A DNA stretch of 64,000 nt from positions 18,827,167 through 18,891,166 of the forward strand of contig NC_065547.1 in assembly GCF_022605725.1 (NCBI RefSeq), given 5' to 3'. Both the position numbers and the translations under genes were made by a program. This document shows positions 27,591 through 37,699 of this stretch, one piece after another. The number at the start of each line of letters is the position of its first letter. The stretch's first letter is position 1. The DNA comes from Anthonomus grandis grandis. Taxonomy: Eukaryota; Arthropoda; Insecta; Coleoptera; Curculionidae. The notes under the pieces are model-generated. The model was not told the DNA's origin. It made no database searches and worked only from the letters and a program-made list of their open reading frames with translations.

Positions 27591-28560
27591 CTGTTAATGA
27601 GTTTAAAAATGTATCTGAAAAATTACACTTTAATGTAAAGAATACTAATAATAATAATCAATATTTAGCAACCCAAGCATCCTTACAGGAAGATGAAGAA
27701 AGCATTAATAATAGTGATGACATCATTTTAAGTTCTGATGATGAGAGTATTCCTAATGTTTATAGCACACCACCTTCATTGATGAATAGAGATAATGTTT
27801 CGTGTTATGCTAATAGTGTTTGACAGTCACTTTTATGTTCACCAGAAATTCGTGATTCAATTTCAAAGCGAAACACCAACATTAACTCTAGGATTCATGA
27901 CATTTTGCTAAAGAGAACAAATTCTGCAATGGCAGTGCGACAATAACTAGGAGGCATATTCCTACGGCAAGAGCAACAAGACGCTAAAAAATTCTGTAGA
28001 AAATTATTGAGAAAATTGGACGTAGACGATGTTCAAATCTACATTAATGCTCGAGCCCATCTGGATGTAAAACATTGTGAAAACTGCAACATTAATGAAT
28101 ATGGAACTAACGATATGGTCAGTATATACATATATAGCATATCTTCCGGAAAACTGTGGAAATAATATCAATTTTGAATTGATGTTTATCCCTAGACAAA
28201 GTGAATTAATATGTCAAAATTGTAGTAATAATTTAACAACATTCTTCAAACTTACCTTTGTTTCTAAATATTTACTTTTACAACTTCAAAGGTCTCAGAT
28301 TAAAAATGGTCGTTCAGTTAAAATAAATACCACCTTCTCAAATTTTAATAATCAAAATGTAGTTTTAGATAATTTCAGATTTAAGGTGAAGTGTGTTATC
28401 AAGCATCATGGTCAAGAGATTACTTCTGGCATTTATACATCCGTGGTCAACATTAACAATCAATGGTGAAACTGTGATGATAATAATATAGGTAAAGTAT
28501 CTAATTTTGATGACACATTAAAAGATGTCTATTTGATGATATTAGAATTAATTACAAACT
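27590..28560 (+). pseudogene. Ubiquitin-specific-protease-like (C19) domain downstream of the endonuclease
   Basis: After an acidic Ser/Asp-rich linker (27700-27770) the frame reads DNVSCYANSV, stop, QSLLCSPEIRDSIS, which matches the USP Cys box (usual form N-x-CY-x-NS-x-x-Q-x-L) with the Cys codon at 27803-27805. EQQDAKKFCRKLLRKL near 27973 corresponds to the QQDA box. Two CxxC pairs (HCENC near 28075, CQNC near 28212) look like the USP zinc ribbon, and KYLLLQLQRS follows as in the LVIHLKRF strand. The His box reads QEITSGIYTSVVNINNQW and then CDDNN. The normally invariant catalytic His of SGHYT is Ile here. Nonsense codons (TGA 27821, TAA near 27944, another after NNQW) and a frameshift near 28110-28165 make it a pseudogene. 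The domain is probably part of the same Helentron protein, but a separate captured gene cannot be excluded. Confidence 0.72.
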
Positions 28561-28826
28561 AAGATTAACTAATGCTTATATTATATTTTTTTAATTAACA
28601 TATTTTAATTTTTTGCTTCTTTTACATTAAAACTCTTTTGAATTAAACAAAATTATATGCAAGCATTTCATAATTTTTAATAGACAATGTTCATGATGAA
28701 ATAATAGATACTTTGAATAGAATTTTTTCTATACTGTATTTATCAAGTCATATTTATTATCACTGATTTATTGTTTAAAGTAAAAAAATATAAAACATAT
28801 TGTAAATATGGAATTTCAGATAGATA

Positions 28827-30938
28827 TTCTATACTCTATTTCAGAAGTGTGTAGAGCAATAAAACCTCATTAGGTATGCAAAAGTGGTACCTGGTGATCC
28901 ACCAATATTTTATGCCACTACCTTAGTTGGGTATTAGTTTCAATGTAAAATTCTTTCTTTTCGTTGATTGCAGGTAGTGCCACCCGGTTTTGGGTCAATT
29001 TATGAGTTTTGCCCATTGTTACCCACTGATAAAGATTGAAAACGGTTCGCCAAAGGCGTGCAACTGGGACTTGTTTTTTACCTTATAATTAATGTACTTA
29101 AATGCTATTTTATTTTAGAAAGTTACTTTTGTTTAAATGGAATAATATATTTTTTTCACAAATTTATTGAACATAATATGTAGAGTAAAACAGTTGAAAA
29201 TGTCACTTTTGGATCTGGCACTTTTTGAACAGTGTATAACAATTTTAAATTATAATAGATTGTAGTCTTCTTCGTCATCTGACGAACTGTCATCACCTCT
29301 TGACATTATAATTAAAGGATCCACTGTCTGATCGATGAGGTTGTCAAGATCCCACATTTTGTCCTCTTGCTTAATTACATGCTGGACTGCTTTTCGCCAA
29401 TTCTCTGGTGTCGCTTCCGTAATGGCTTGATCAAACAGTAGCTTAACATCTTTTATTTTAAAAGTCGTGTTTTGTCTTGCTACAAATCCTTTTACCTGCG
29501 CCCATATCAGTTCTATAGGATTTAGTTCGCAATGATATGGCGGTAAGCGCAGTACAGTTATATTATATTTTTCGGCTATATCTTCCACGGCGTATTTCAT
29601 GAAACGAGTTTTGTGTAAGTTTGCTATTGCCAGCAGTTCTTTTTTTATCAAATTTGCTTCAAACGCAATACCTTTTGCAGTCAGCCAATCGACAATTTCT
29701 TGCTTTCTCTAACTTGAAGTTGGCGTCTTCTCTATTCGCCGTGAATGATAGCTTGCGTTATCCATAACCACCACCGAATTAGCCGGAAGAAATTTTATCA
29801 TTTCACCAAAATAGTCCTCGAAAACGTCTGAGTTCATGTCTTCATGGTAATCTCCTGTGCGAGTCGACTCAAAGGTTAGCAGACCTTCTTTTAAAAATCC
29901 CTCTTCGCTTCCAATATGTGTGATTAGAAGTCTTTTTCCTTTTCCCGAAGGTACTTTAATACCCGTAGACAGACCTTCTATGAAAGCTTGGCGAGCACTG
30001 GTTATATTTTTGTCTTGCCACATTTTTTGGACTATATAACCTTCGTTAATCCACGTCTCATCAAGATAAAAAACTTTCTTTGGCTCCCTGCGGTACTGCT
30101 TGATACTTCTCAAGTATTGTCGTCTCCAACAAACAATTTCGTCGCTCTCCAGTAAAAGCGCTTTGCGGTTATGCTTTTCCCAGGCAAAATCCATATTTTT
30201 TAAAGTTTTCCATAAAAGTTTTCTACTTATCAACGGAATACTGTCATCTCGGCCAAGCTCCATTAAAATTTTGTCTAGGGTGGGTATTTCCTTTTTAAAA
30301 TAAAAAGAGTGAACTTTTCTTCGAATTATACATTTAGCATTTTCATCAAGGACTTTTGTAGGTCGTCCTGGCTTTTGCTTGGGAGATTCCACTTGACCTG
30401 CTACTTTTCTTTCCCGCAACAATTTGAAAATGGTGGACTTTCCAATTCCACTCATTCGAGAACATTTTCCAACAATTTCTTGCACAGTAAAACTAGGGTA
30501 ATCGTGTTTTATGCAATCATGTACATTTAAAATAATAACTTTTTCACTCAGCGATAGTGGAGAATTTTTAGTACATCTTTTCGTTGGACTGAATACCTCC
30601 ATTTTTTAAATATTGGGATAATAATATTGTGATTACACTACAGCGTAGCAGTGACTACTAACGTTTAAAATATGATTTAAAAGTATTTATAGTCTGTATA
30701 TATTACCTGACCCCATTTTTGCATGTTACAAAGCGTTAAAAGATAGGTACCTATACAAACAGATTAAAAGTATTTATTTAGTATTTAATCTCTTTCAAAA
30801 TAAAGGCATTTAATCCGTGAAAATTAAATTCATAAATATTATAAGTACCTGCGCCTATGAACTACCACGAAATGTAGCCAAACAGAACGGAATTCCCCAG
30901 TTTATTGCTCTATACACTTCTGAAATAGAGTATAGAAA
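28827..30938 (-). mobile_element. Complete IS630/Tc1/mariner-superfamily element with 37-bp TIRs
   Basis: The left terminus 28827-28863 and right terminus 30901-30937 are inverted copies differing at one base (28851), apart from one extra terminal A at 30938. Both contain CTATACTCTATTTCAGAAGT and AGAGCAATAAA. TA at 28825-28826 and 30939-30940 fits the TA target duplication of the superfamily. The 2.1-kb element holds one minus-strand transposase frame with a single nonsense codon. This is a young copy compared with the other relics nearby. It sits just downstream of the Helentron remnant. Confidence 0.9.
29250..30602 (-). pseudogene. DDE transposase with D-99-D-82-E spacing, one in-frame stop
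   Basis: The ORF runs from ATG at 30602 to the stop at 29250-29252, about 450 codons, interrupted only by TAG at 29709-29711 in the same frame. The N-terminal part has helix-turn-helix character (VQEIVGKCSRMSGIGKSTIF, then the basic KQKPGRP). The catalytic triad is visible: Asp in FYLDETW (codon 30060-30062), Asp in VVMDNASYH (29760-29762) and Glu in CELNPIELIW (29511-29513). Counting codons gives 99 residues between the Asps and 82 between Asp2 and Glu. That is far longer than the 34-41 of ordinary Tc1/mariner families, though lineages with about this spacing have been described. The C-terminus is an acidic tail (DDSSSDDEEDYNLL). The protein would cut and paste the element at TA sites. The single stop implies recent inactivation or possibly read-through. 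Confidence 0.9.
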
Positions 30939-30940
30939 TA

Positions 30941-32376
30941 AATTCCGTATTTTGAAATAAAAAACGTTTTTGGTAAAACTAAATAATATGAGAAAACGAA
31001 CAAAATAAATAATAAATTTATTCATTACATAGAATGTATAGAAACATAAAAAATTAAATAAATTCTTTGGTCCATATATTTTTTGATTATATAATTAATA
31101 TTTATGTATTGCAAAATATTGATATTTCAATTCGAAGTTATACTCTCTTAACAGTTTTTATTTTTTAAACTTCAGTAATTTCAAGTAAAGTCTTAATACA
31201 ACACATTTATTATGTTGCAAGAAATAATAAACCATTTTGGTATTTGTAATATGATTGAAATTGCATTAATATGTCCAAATGTTTCTATTTGTTAAGAATG
31301 TTTTACTTATTTTCCAACAACAAAAATAACAGGTTATTAATGATAATATTATTGATAATTAATATTGTGACCAACAAATATTTTTAAAATCATTATAATT
31401 TGTTTCTATAATACACTATGATTGTCTTATAGCTTAGCTACAGCGCCACTTGACATTAATAGCGACATAAGTAAATAAAAAGGCTTAAATAAAAGTACTA
31501 AAAGAGCTAAAAATGCTAAAGTACCAAAAAGCCCAAAAACATTACAAGCAGCTAAGAAATGCCCAAGTAATATTGTGCTAAAATATTAATCCAATCAGGT
31601 ACAAATTTACGAAAAAATATTACGAAAAAATATTACTAATATTTTTTCGTTGGGTTGGTTAACCTTATTAAAGATTTTTGTTTAGCATTACTAGTTTTAT
31701 ATTCGGAACTAAAAGTTTTTCACTTGGCTTTATAAAAATGTTTATTGAATATCAATAATTACATCTTTGCAATATATTTAATGTTATATTAACAAAGATA
31801 TAAATTTTAATAACTAAGGTGCAAGGAAAAGAAAAGAAAAATACCTGATAAAAAAATTGTAACATATGTTTTACTGTTACATGCTTTAATCCTTTTAAGT
31901 AACTACCAAAAAAACCACAATAATATTATACATATAATGGTCAACAAATAACAAACCTATTACAATAATTGGCATTTAGAGAATTAGAGTACTACATAAA
32001 CGCTGATACATAAGTACCAAACTAGCTAAAAAAAGCTTAAGTACTAAAAGCGCAAACAGTACGAAATTTACTGAATCATGCCGATTTTATTGTGTCGAAC
32101 GATTAAATCAATTATGTGCATATTTATTTAGAAGCACTTTTTCCAGCATGACCAGCTTTGTAATATTATGGCAGGTTTTAGAAAAGGAACAACATATTGA
32201 TATGTATATTAATGAGGATATTTAATGATTCTCTTTTTGGTAAATAAATACTTGTAATAATAATAATATTTTCTAATATGTATCTATAAAAAGAGAATAT
32301 AATTGGACCATAAAACATATTTTTATTTTCACACATAAAAATATGTTTTGGCAAATGTTGGCTCGGTGACCCCGCA
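30941..32376. other. Non-coding AT-rich interval
   Basis: No coding frame, inverted termini or RNA gene is recognised here. Low-complexity text with recurring AAGTACTAAAAG and GCTAAAA motifs occurs at about 31470-31560 and 31990-32060, perhaps the worn remains of a short repeat. Confidence 0.5.
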
Positions 32377-32466
32377 GCAACAATTGTCTATTGCTTCCGA
32401 AAAATAAATTATTTTTTGGATATGCAATACTGATGAGTCCATAATGAGGACGAAACAATATGTTGC
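32377..32466 (+). ncRNA. Type III hammerhead ribozyme
   Basis: All conserved elements are present in order. Stem III 5' strand GCAACAATTG (32377-32386); cleavage triplet GUC (32386-32388), so the predicted cut is between 32388 and 32389. Stem I hairpin: TATTGC (32389-32394) pairs with GCAATA (32424-32429), above it an UU/AUAU internal loop and a 9-bp upper stem (32397-32405 with 32411-32419, one G-U). Core CUGAUGA (32430-32436). Stem II GUCC/GGAC (32437-32440 with 32448-32451) closes a 7-nt loop. Core GAAA (32452-32455). Stem III 3' strand CAATATGTTGC (32456-32466) pairs fully with the 5' strand apart from one bulged A. No core base is substituted. The stem I internal loop and loop 2 are placed for the tertiary contact seen in fast natural hammerheads. 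Ends in stem III define type III. The predicted role is RNA self-cleavage; the host transcript is unknown. Confidence 0.92.
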
Positions 32467-32784
32467 TCATCAGATGGCAATATGTTTTTCTTTAATCAAA
32501 TTTTCTTACAGGCACCATTTTAATCGCGGCCAACCAGGTGATTGTAACCAGATTTCAATTTGAAGGAAAAACGTGTCCATACACCAAACTTTGACCAGAA
32601 GAGTACAGATTGAGGGAAAAATTACATCTTCCTGGAGTTTCGGATTGCTCAAAATTTAATTATTGGTAAATAATTATATTTACTTGACATTTCTTCTAAT
32701 GAATCTTACTACCGTTATAAAGTAACGTAAAGGATTTTATGATCCCAAATTCTTTCTTCTATTTATTTGTTTATATTATTTCAG

Positions 32785-33036
32785 GTCATTAAAATGCAAG
32801 TAAGACATAAAAATTACACCCGTTCTTAAGGAATAGATGTACAAAGATGTCAGCAAAGCAGATATTCTCTTTTTGTTGCACAATATTTGGTAAGTTTGTT
32901 GTAATAATTTTAATAAATTGTCTTAATATTATTTTTTATTGAAAACCTAAGTTACATTTTCGTTTCGCAGCTTGGTCAACTGGTGCACTATGAGAACCGC
33001 AGGGGCATTTTCTGTTCACAGATTTATTTAACATAA
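32785..33036 (+). other. Candidate spliced exons (weak)
   Basis: A good acceptor (TTTATATTATTTCAG, ending 32784), a good donor (TTTG|GTAAGT, exon end 32889) and a second acceptor (TTTTCGTTTCGCAG, ending 32970) outline a possible 81-bp intron at 32890-32970, a normal insect size. From 32971 one frame reads LGQLVHYENRRGIFCSQ and stops at 33034-33036. The first exon is not open through its full length in one frame. I do not recognise a protein. Chance splice-like signals in non-coding DNA are the alternative. Confidence 0.22.
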
Positions 33037-33342
33037 TATATATTTAAACTTTTCACTTAATAGTTTCTCGATTATAGAGCGTTTAACGTTTTTTTAAATT
33101 CATGTTATGTTAGTTTTCTTCGTTCCGGTTGGTACCATTCTTTTGTTCGTCATTTTATCAAGTTATGGGTATTCTATAGTATAATTCTTTTTGTTACCCA
33201 TTTAATTAAGTTCTTTTTAATCATTGTACATCTTTAAGCATGTTGTGAAGTCATTATTCCATAAAACTCTTTTTCTCCGGAAAGTTTTATGGTCTTCTCA
33301 AATAACTTTTTAAAATTTTCGTTAGTTCGTCCCTACTTTCAG

Positions 33343-33389
33343 TTAGCACTGATGATCACTGGATGGCGAAAGCGCTCTGCTAAACTAAT
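33343..33389 (+). ncRNA. Degenerate type I hammerhead-like motif
   Basis: AGTTAGCA (33342-33349) pairs with TGCTAAACT (33378-33386) allowing one bulged A. Between them lie CTGATGA (33349-33355), a stem II region, GAAA (33368-33371), a palindromic GCGC and UC in the expected order for a type I hammerhead with a minimal stem III (cleavage triplet CUC). The stem II segment (TCACTGGATGGC) does not form a proper helix, so this copy is probably inactive or a coincidence. Its polarity is the same as the type III motif about 1 kb upstream. Confidence 0.4.
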
Positions 33390-33617
33390 ACTTTTAATTT
33401 TTGCTTTAGTTTTCATTACAAAAAGGTTTTCGTGTTACATATAAAAATGTCAAAATATTATTTAAAATAAAATTAAGTTTTTTGAAACTTTTTCTTAGTA
33501 ATATCACAAATGTAAAGAGAGAAAATTTACACTCTCGTTACATTTTGTATATTTTGTGCAATATACATGATTTTAGAGGAAATTATACAAATTAACACAG
33601 AAATATTCTTATTACAG

Positions 33618-33722
33618 GCCCTTCAAATTGGAGAACAACCATGCATCTTAAACCAGAGGCCCTCCGGTGTCAACCAGGCCCAACTAAAGCTTCTAAACGA
33701 CGTCTGCAAGAAATACGAATAA
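33618..33722 (+). other. Candidate terminal exon (weak)
   Basis: Following the acceptor-like ATTCTTATTACAG (ending 33617) the sequence becomes GC-richer and is open for 34 codons to TAA at 33720-33722; the peptide starts ALQIGEQPCILNQRPSG and ends LLNDVCKKYE. A second frame is also open across the interval, so the frame is ambiguous. The local change in composition suggests real coding DNA of a host gene whose other exons lie elsewhere. I do not recognise the protein. Confidence 0.28.
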
Positions 33723-33785
33723 TTTCAATATTGTATTAGTTGCATTAACGTTTTAGTAAGTTTTAATAATGATTCTATAACTTCT

Positions 33786-34616
33786 TTTTTCTCCATTTTC
33801 CATGATTGTATGATAACTAGAATCGAGTCGTTTTAACGTGCGGATACCTAGTAATATTACTCACAACTTTTTTAAAAGACAGAAAGTTGTCAGTCTTATA
33901 GTTTATTTAAAAAAAATAAAAACCATTTTTTCTAAATTCTTCTTGGGTTTTTTTATTAGAATTTGCCAGTTTAGGGCTTATATTAAAATTTGTCAATAAT
34001 CTTTTTGAAAAAAAATGGTACCATGTGAAAAAATGAGTATTCTTTTATTTTTTTCATATTTTTACTACTATATAAGATTCTATAGCTGCGATTTAATTCG
34101 CTGGATTTCTTTTATTTCTTATTCTCCTCCTGTCAACTCTTTTCATATTTTATTACTATTGGCTTTCAAAAATAAAACTGAAAAATTCACGAAAAAACTC
34201 GGTGGTCTTATCTCCAAACATGAATTCCCTTTATATTGTGGCACCCGTAGAAATCGTGGAATATTTTGTCATAAAGCTTTTTTACTAGTTTTTGAATGGT
34301 CTTTAACCAGAAAAAATAAATTTTGAATTCGGAGCATATTTTGAAAAAATGCTCATTTTGGTGCCTGATTTTGCTTCAAAATCGAAAAATGCAAAGAAAT
34401 AGGTTTTACGTTCATCTTAGAGTAAAATCAGTAATAGACTTTTTTAAAGGTGTTCTGAAGTAGTACAGGATAGAAAAATAAAAAATTGAAATTTTTCCAT
34501 AGGGCTCTTGATAATTCGATATTTATGTTTTTTTTAATTTTCTTCGATTCTATGATAGCTATAACCGATTCGTTTTGACATACGGATACCTCGTAATATT
34601 CCCAAGAACTTTTATT
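33786..34616. repeat. Unclassified tandem repeat, copy 1 and start of copy 2
   Basis: A block of about 720 bp starts near 33786 (TTTTCTCCATTTTCCATGATT) and begins again near 34503 (TTTTTAATTTTCTTCGATTCTATGATAG). Shared landmarks are CGGATACCT-GTAATATT, AAGTTGTCAG-TTATAGTTTAT, AATAAAAACCATTTTTT, AAAAAAAATGGTACCATG and CATATTTTATTAC. Copy 2 is split by the piggyBac element and resumes at 37084. The open frame at 34015-34326 lies inside this repeat and matches nothing I recognise. Confidence 0.75.
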
Positions 34617-34619
34617 TAA

Positions 34620-37083
34620 CCCTTAACTACTGTGGTGCGGTCACCATGACCGCAGCGCTTATCAAGATCTCTAAAATTTGCCCCCTCTCAAGTTATAATG
34701 CCTTGGGCGTCCTTGTACCTTTAAATTAGTACAATTCAAGAAAGCAGTGCGAGTACGTCGTGTTTTATGTCTCTATTTTTTTAGTTACGCCGAGTTAAAT
34801 TTTTTTTGCGGTCATAGTGACCGCAGTACAGTAACGGTGAAATATTTTATTCTTTGCTTGTAACGAGTATTCAAATTTATTATGGCTAATGATGCGCCAG
34901 GTCCGTCAAAAAAAATTCGGTTTTGCGATACTGATTTTGAGTCTACAGGTTTAAGGTGGTTAGATGAAATCGAAAATGAAATGTTGACTGCAATTGAGAG
35001 TGATGAAGATAGTGCCAGTGAAAGTATTTATGAACCAAGTGAACATGACACTGATACAGAACAGGAAGGGGAAGAAGAGGAGTTTGCCAATACCGACGAG
35101 CAGGAAGATTCTGAGGATTATGAGGAACCGGTAAACCAAGCTTCCAAAAAATCAAGAAATTTCTATGGCAAAAACCGATTCAAGTGGTCATCTGAGAGCT
35201 TTACATCGCGAAGCCGAACTCCAAAGCACAATATTGTGCTTCGTTTACCAACTCTACGAGGATCCGCTAGTCTGTTCCTCTTTTTCACTCCTTTTGCAGT
35301 TTGGAACTTGCTGATCACGGATGATATGTTAAAAACTATTTTGCATTGGACTAATGAGAAAATAAAGAAACAAAGGGCCAATCTAAAAAATTCATCAAGA
35401 TTTGGACATTGTTGAGTTAAAAGCTTTTATCGGCCTGAAATTTACAGCGCAATTTTTGTGTCAAATCATGAAAATATATCCAGAATATTTGCAACCGATG
35501 GCACTGGACGAGAAATATTTCGATGTGTGATGAGCAAGCAGAGGTTTGCATTTCTATTAGCGTGCTTACGCTTTGACAATTCTTTAGACCGAAATATCAG
35601 GAAACAAGAAAATCCACTTGCTGCAATATCTGAACTTTTTGATCAGTTTATCAAAAATTGTCAGACTCTATATTCTTTGGGAGTAAACTGCTGCATTGAT
35701 GAGATGTTGGTCTCTTTTCGAGGAAGGTGCAGGTTTAAAATGTATATGCCCAATAAGCCATGCAAATATGGAATCAAGATCGTATGTATGACAGATGCAC
35801 GTACACACTATTTTTTTAATGGGTATATATATACTGGAAAAGACTCTGATGGATTTGGTTTGGAAGAACATTTAAAAAAATTTAATAAACCAACGCAGTC
35901 TGTATTGAGATTAGTACAACCAATAGCTGGATCAAATCGAAATATTACCGCCGATAACTGGTTTACTTCTTTAGAACTTGTCGAGCAATTAAAGAATCGG
36001 AAACTTACGTATGTCGGAACTGTTAAAAAAAAATAAAAAAGAGATTCCCCCAGATTTTTTACCTAAAAAAGACAGAAAAGTTGGTAAGGATGGAACTTTA
36101 TTTGGTTTTACTAAAGACGTAACCTTAGTTTCATATGTTCCACAAAAAAATAGAGCAGTGATTCTCGTATCATCCATGCACCATTCGACATCATTTGACG
36201 ATGGCACGGAAAAGCCAGAAATTGTAACCTACTATAACTCTACGAAGGGCGGGGTAGATGCCATAGATGAAAAATGTGCCAAACACTCTACAAGTCGCCG
36301 TACAAGAAGATGGCCTATGGTTATATTTTTCCGAATCTTGGACATAAGCGGAGTAAATGCCTATATTCTTCATCAGAGTTATAAGAACAATAAAGTAATG
36401 GAAAAAACCGACTTTATTAAAATTCTTGCTGATGAGCTAGTCAGGCCGCATTTAGAAAGAAGAGCCAATAATCCAAGAATTGCTCGAGATCTACGGTCTA
36501 CAATAAAAAGAATTCTAAATATTCCTGAAGAACGTCTGGAACAGGTGGAAATGGAAAAATTGGAAAAAAGGAAAACGTGTTACACTTGTCCTTCAAAACT
36601 AAAAAGAAAAACTTTTCATTTGTGCTACATGTGTACAAAACCCATTTGTGTTGAGTGTTCGACAAAGCTTTGCATAAACTGCAGGCATAATTTGTATCTT
36701 TTTTAACATGTGCAATTTTTTTTAGATAATGTTGTTTATGTAATGTTAAGTTTTTTTTTGTAACTCCATACCTTTATCTTTAAGAAAAAATAAGCCATAT
36801 TATTTTAGAATTATTACTTTTTGTTTAATGTTTATTTTAAAAAAAAACTGTAAAATTTTGAAAAAAAAGCCTTATGAAATAAAAACATTTAAAAAAATAT
36901 ATATATTTACTGGTTTTGTTTGTTTACCTTCGATTTTCATTAAAAACCTTTTAATATTTATTATAAATAATAAAACAATATGAAAAACACAAAAATATAT
37001 TTTTTGGCGGTAATTATATTTGCGGTCACCATGACCGCACTACATGCGTAACGCTATTAAATCGACACTACAGTAGTTAAGGG
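34620..37083 (+). mobile_element. piggyBac-type element with TTAA target duplication
   Basis: Termini CCCTTAACTACTGT-GTG are inverted at 34620 and 37083, with one mismatch in the first 18 bases, and TTAA lies on both sides (34616-34619 and 37084-37087). The short palindromic motif TGCGGTCAC-ATGACCGCA occurs just inside each end (34637-34655 and about 37021-37039), with a variant GCGGTCATAGTGACCGC near 34809. Size 2464 bp. The insertion lies in the second copy of a tandem repeat whose first copy shows the unoccupied TTAA at 33872-33875. Confidence 0.94.
34882..36706 (+). pseudogene. piggyBac transposase (DDE_Tnp_1_7 family), frameshifted
   Basis: It starts at ATG 34882 (MANDAPGPSKKIRF). A strongly acidic N-terminal region (about residues 25-85, rich in Glu/Asp) is followed by the family's HNIVLRLPTLRG and WNLLITDDMLK. 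The DDD catalytic motifs can be read: CIDEMLVSFRG (about 35693), ITADNWFTSLE (about 35943) and GGVDAIDEKCAKHS (about 36250). The C-terminus has the cysteine-rich zinc-binding domain (CYTCPSKLKRKTFHLCYMC, then CVECSTKLCINCRH), which binds the element ends. Compared with a single frame, three indels are inferred: near 35400 and near 35455 (the short segment between is in another frame: DIVELKAFIGLKF) and in the A-run at about 36025. Otherwise the domain order and length, about 600 residues, are normal. The enzyme would excise precisely at TTAA. Confidence 0.92.
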
Positions 37084-37087
37084 TTAA

Positions 37088-37690
37088 AAGAAAAAGTTGT
37101 CAGAGTTATAGTTTATAAAAAAATAAAAACCATTTTTTGACATTTTGCCCCGAGTATACCCCTTTCGATTTTCGACCAAAAAAAAATTTTTTTTTCTCTT
37201 GGGGTTTTTCACTTTGGTTGGAAATTGTTAGTTTAGGAATTACTTTAAAATGTTTCAATAATCATTTTAGGAAAAAAAATGGTACCATGGGAAAAAACGA
37301 ATTTTTTTTTGTTTTTTTTTTCACATTTTGACTAATATCTCGGCTTCTATACCTTCGATTCAATGGTTTCTTTTATTACTTATTCTTTTCATATTTTATT
37401 ACAATTGCTTTTCAAAATAAAAATGGAAAATACAAAAAATCGATATAAAAACCCGGTTGTCTTATCCCAATACATAGATTACCCGATACATAGATCTTAT
37501 GGGACCCTTTTTTCCCTTTATATTGTGGCACTCGTATAAATCGTAAAAAAATCACTTTTATAACTTTTTTACTTAATTTTGAATGGCCTTTAAGATAAAA
37601 AAAAACTTTTGAATGTGGAGCATAATTTGGAAGTGTAAATAGAATTACTTTGAAAACAGCGATTATCCGCATATTATGGCGAATACTCCA
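37088..37690. repeat. Remainder of tandem-repeat copy 2 after the piggyBac insertion
   Basis: AAGAAAAAGTTGTCAGAGTTATAG at 37088 continues the sequence interrupted at 34615, and the following 600 bp track copy 1 (AAAAAAAATGGTACCATGG at about 37272, CATATTTTATTACAATTG at about 37389). No gene is seen. The frames at 37137 and 37412 are within this repeat. Confidence 0.75.
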
Positions 37691-37699
37691 TAACGTTCA

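Noticed and set aside
32273..32470. Minus-strand open frame overlapping the hammerhead
   Set aside because: No recognisable protein; the conserved signal here is RNA structure on the plus strand.
33343..33389. Calling the second motif an active hammerhead
   Set aside because: Stem II does not pair, so only a degenerate or coincidental motif can be supported.
34015..34326. 103-codon ORF inside the tandem repeat
   Set aside because: It belongs to an AT-rich repeat present in two copies and the second copy does not keep the frame.
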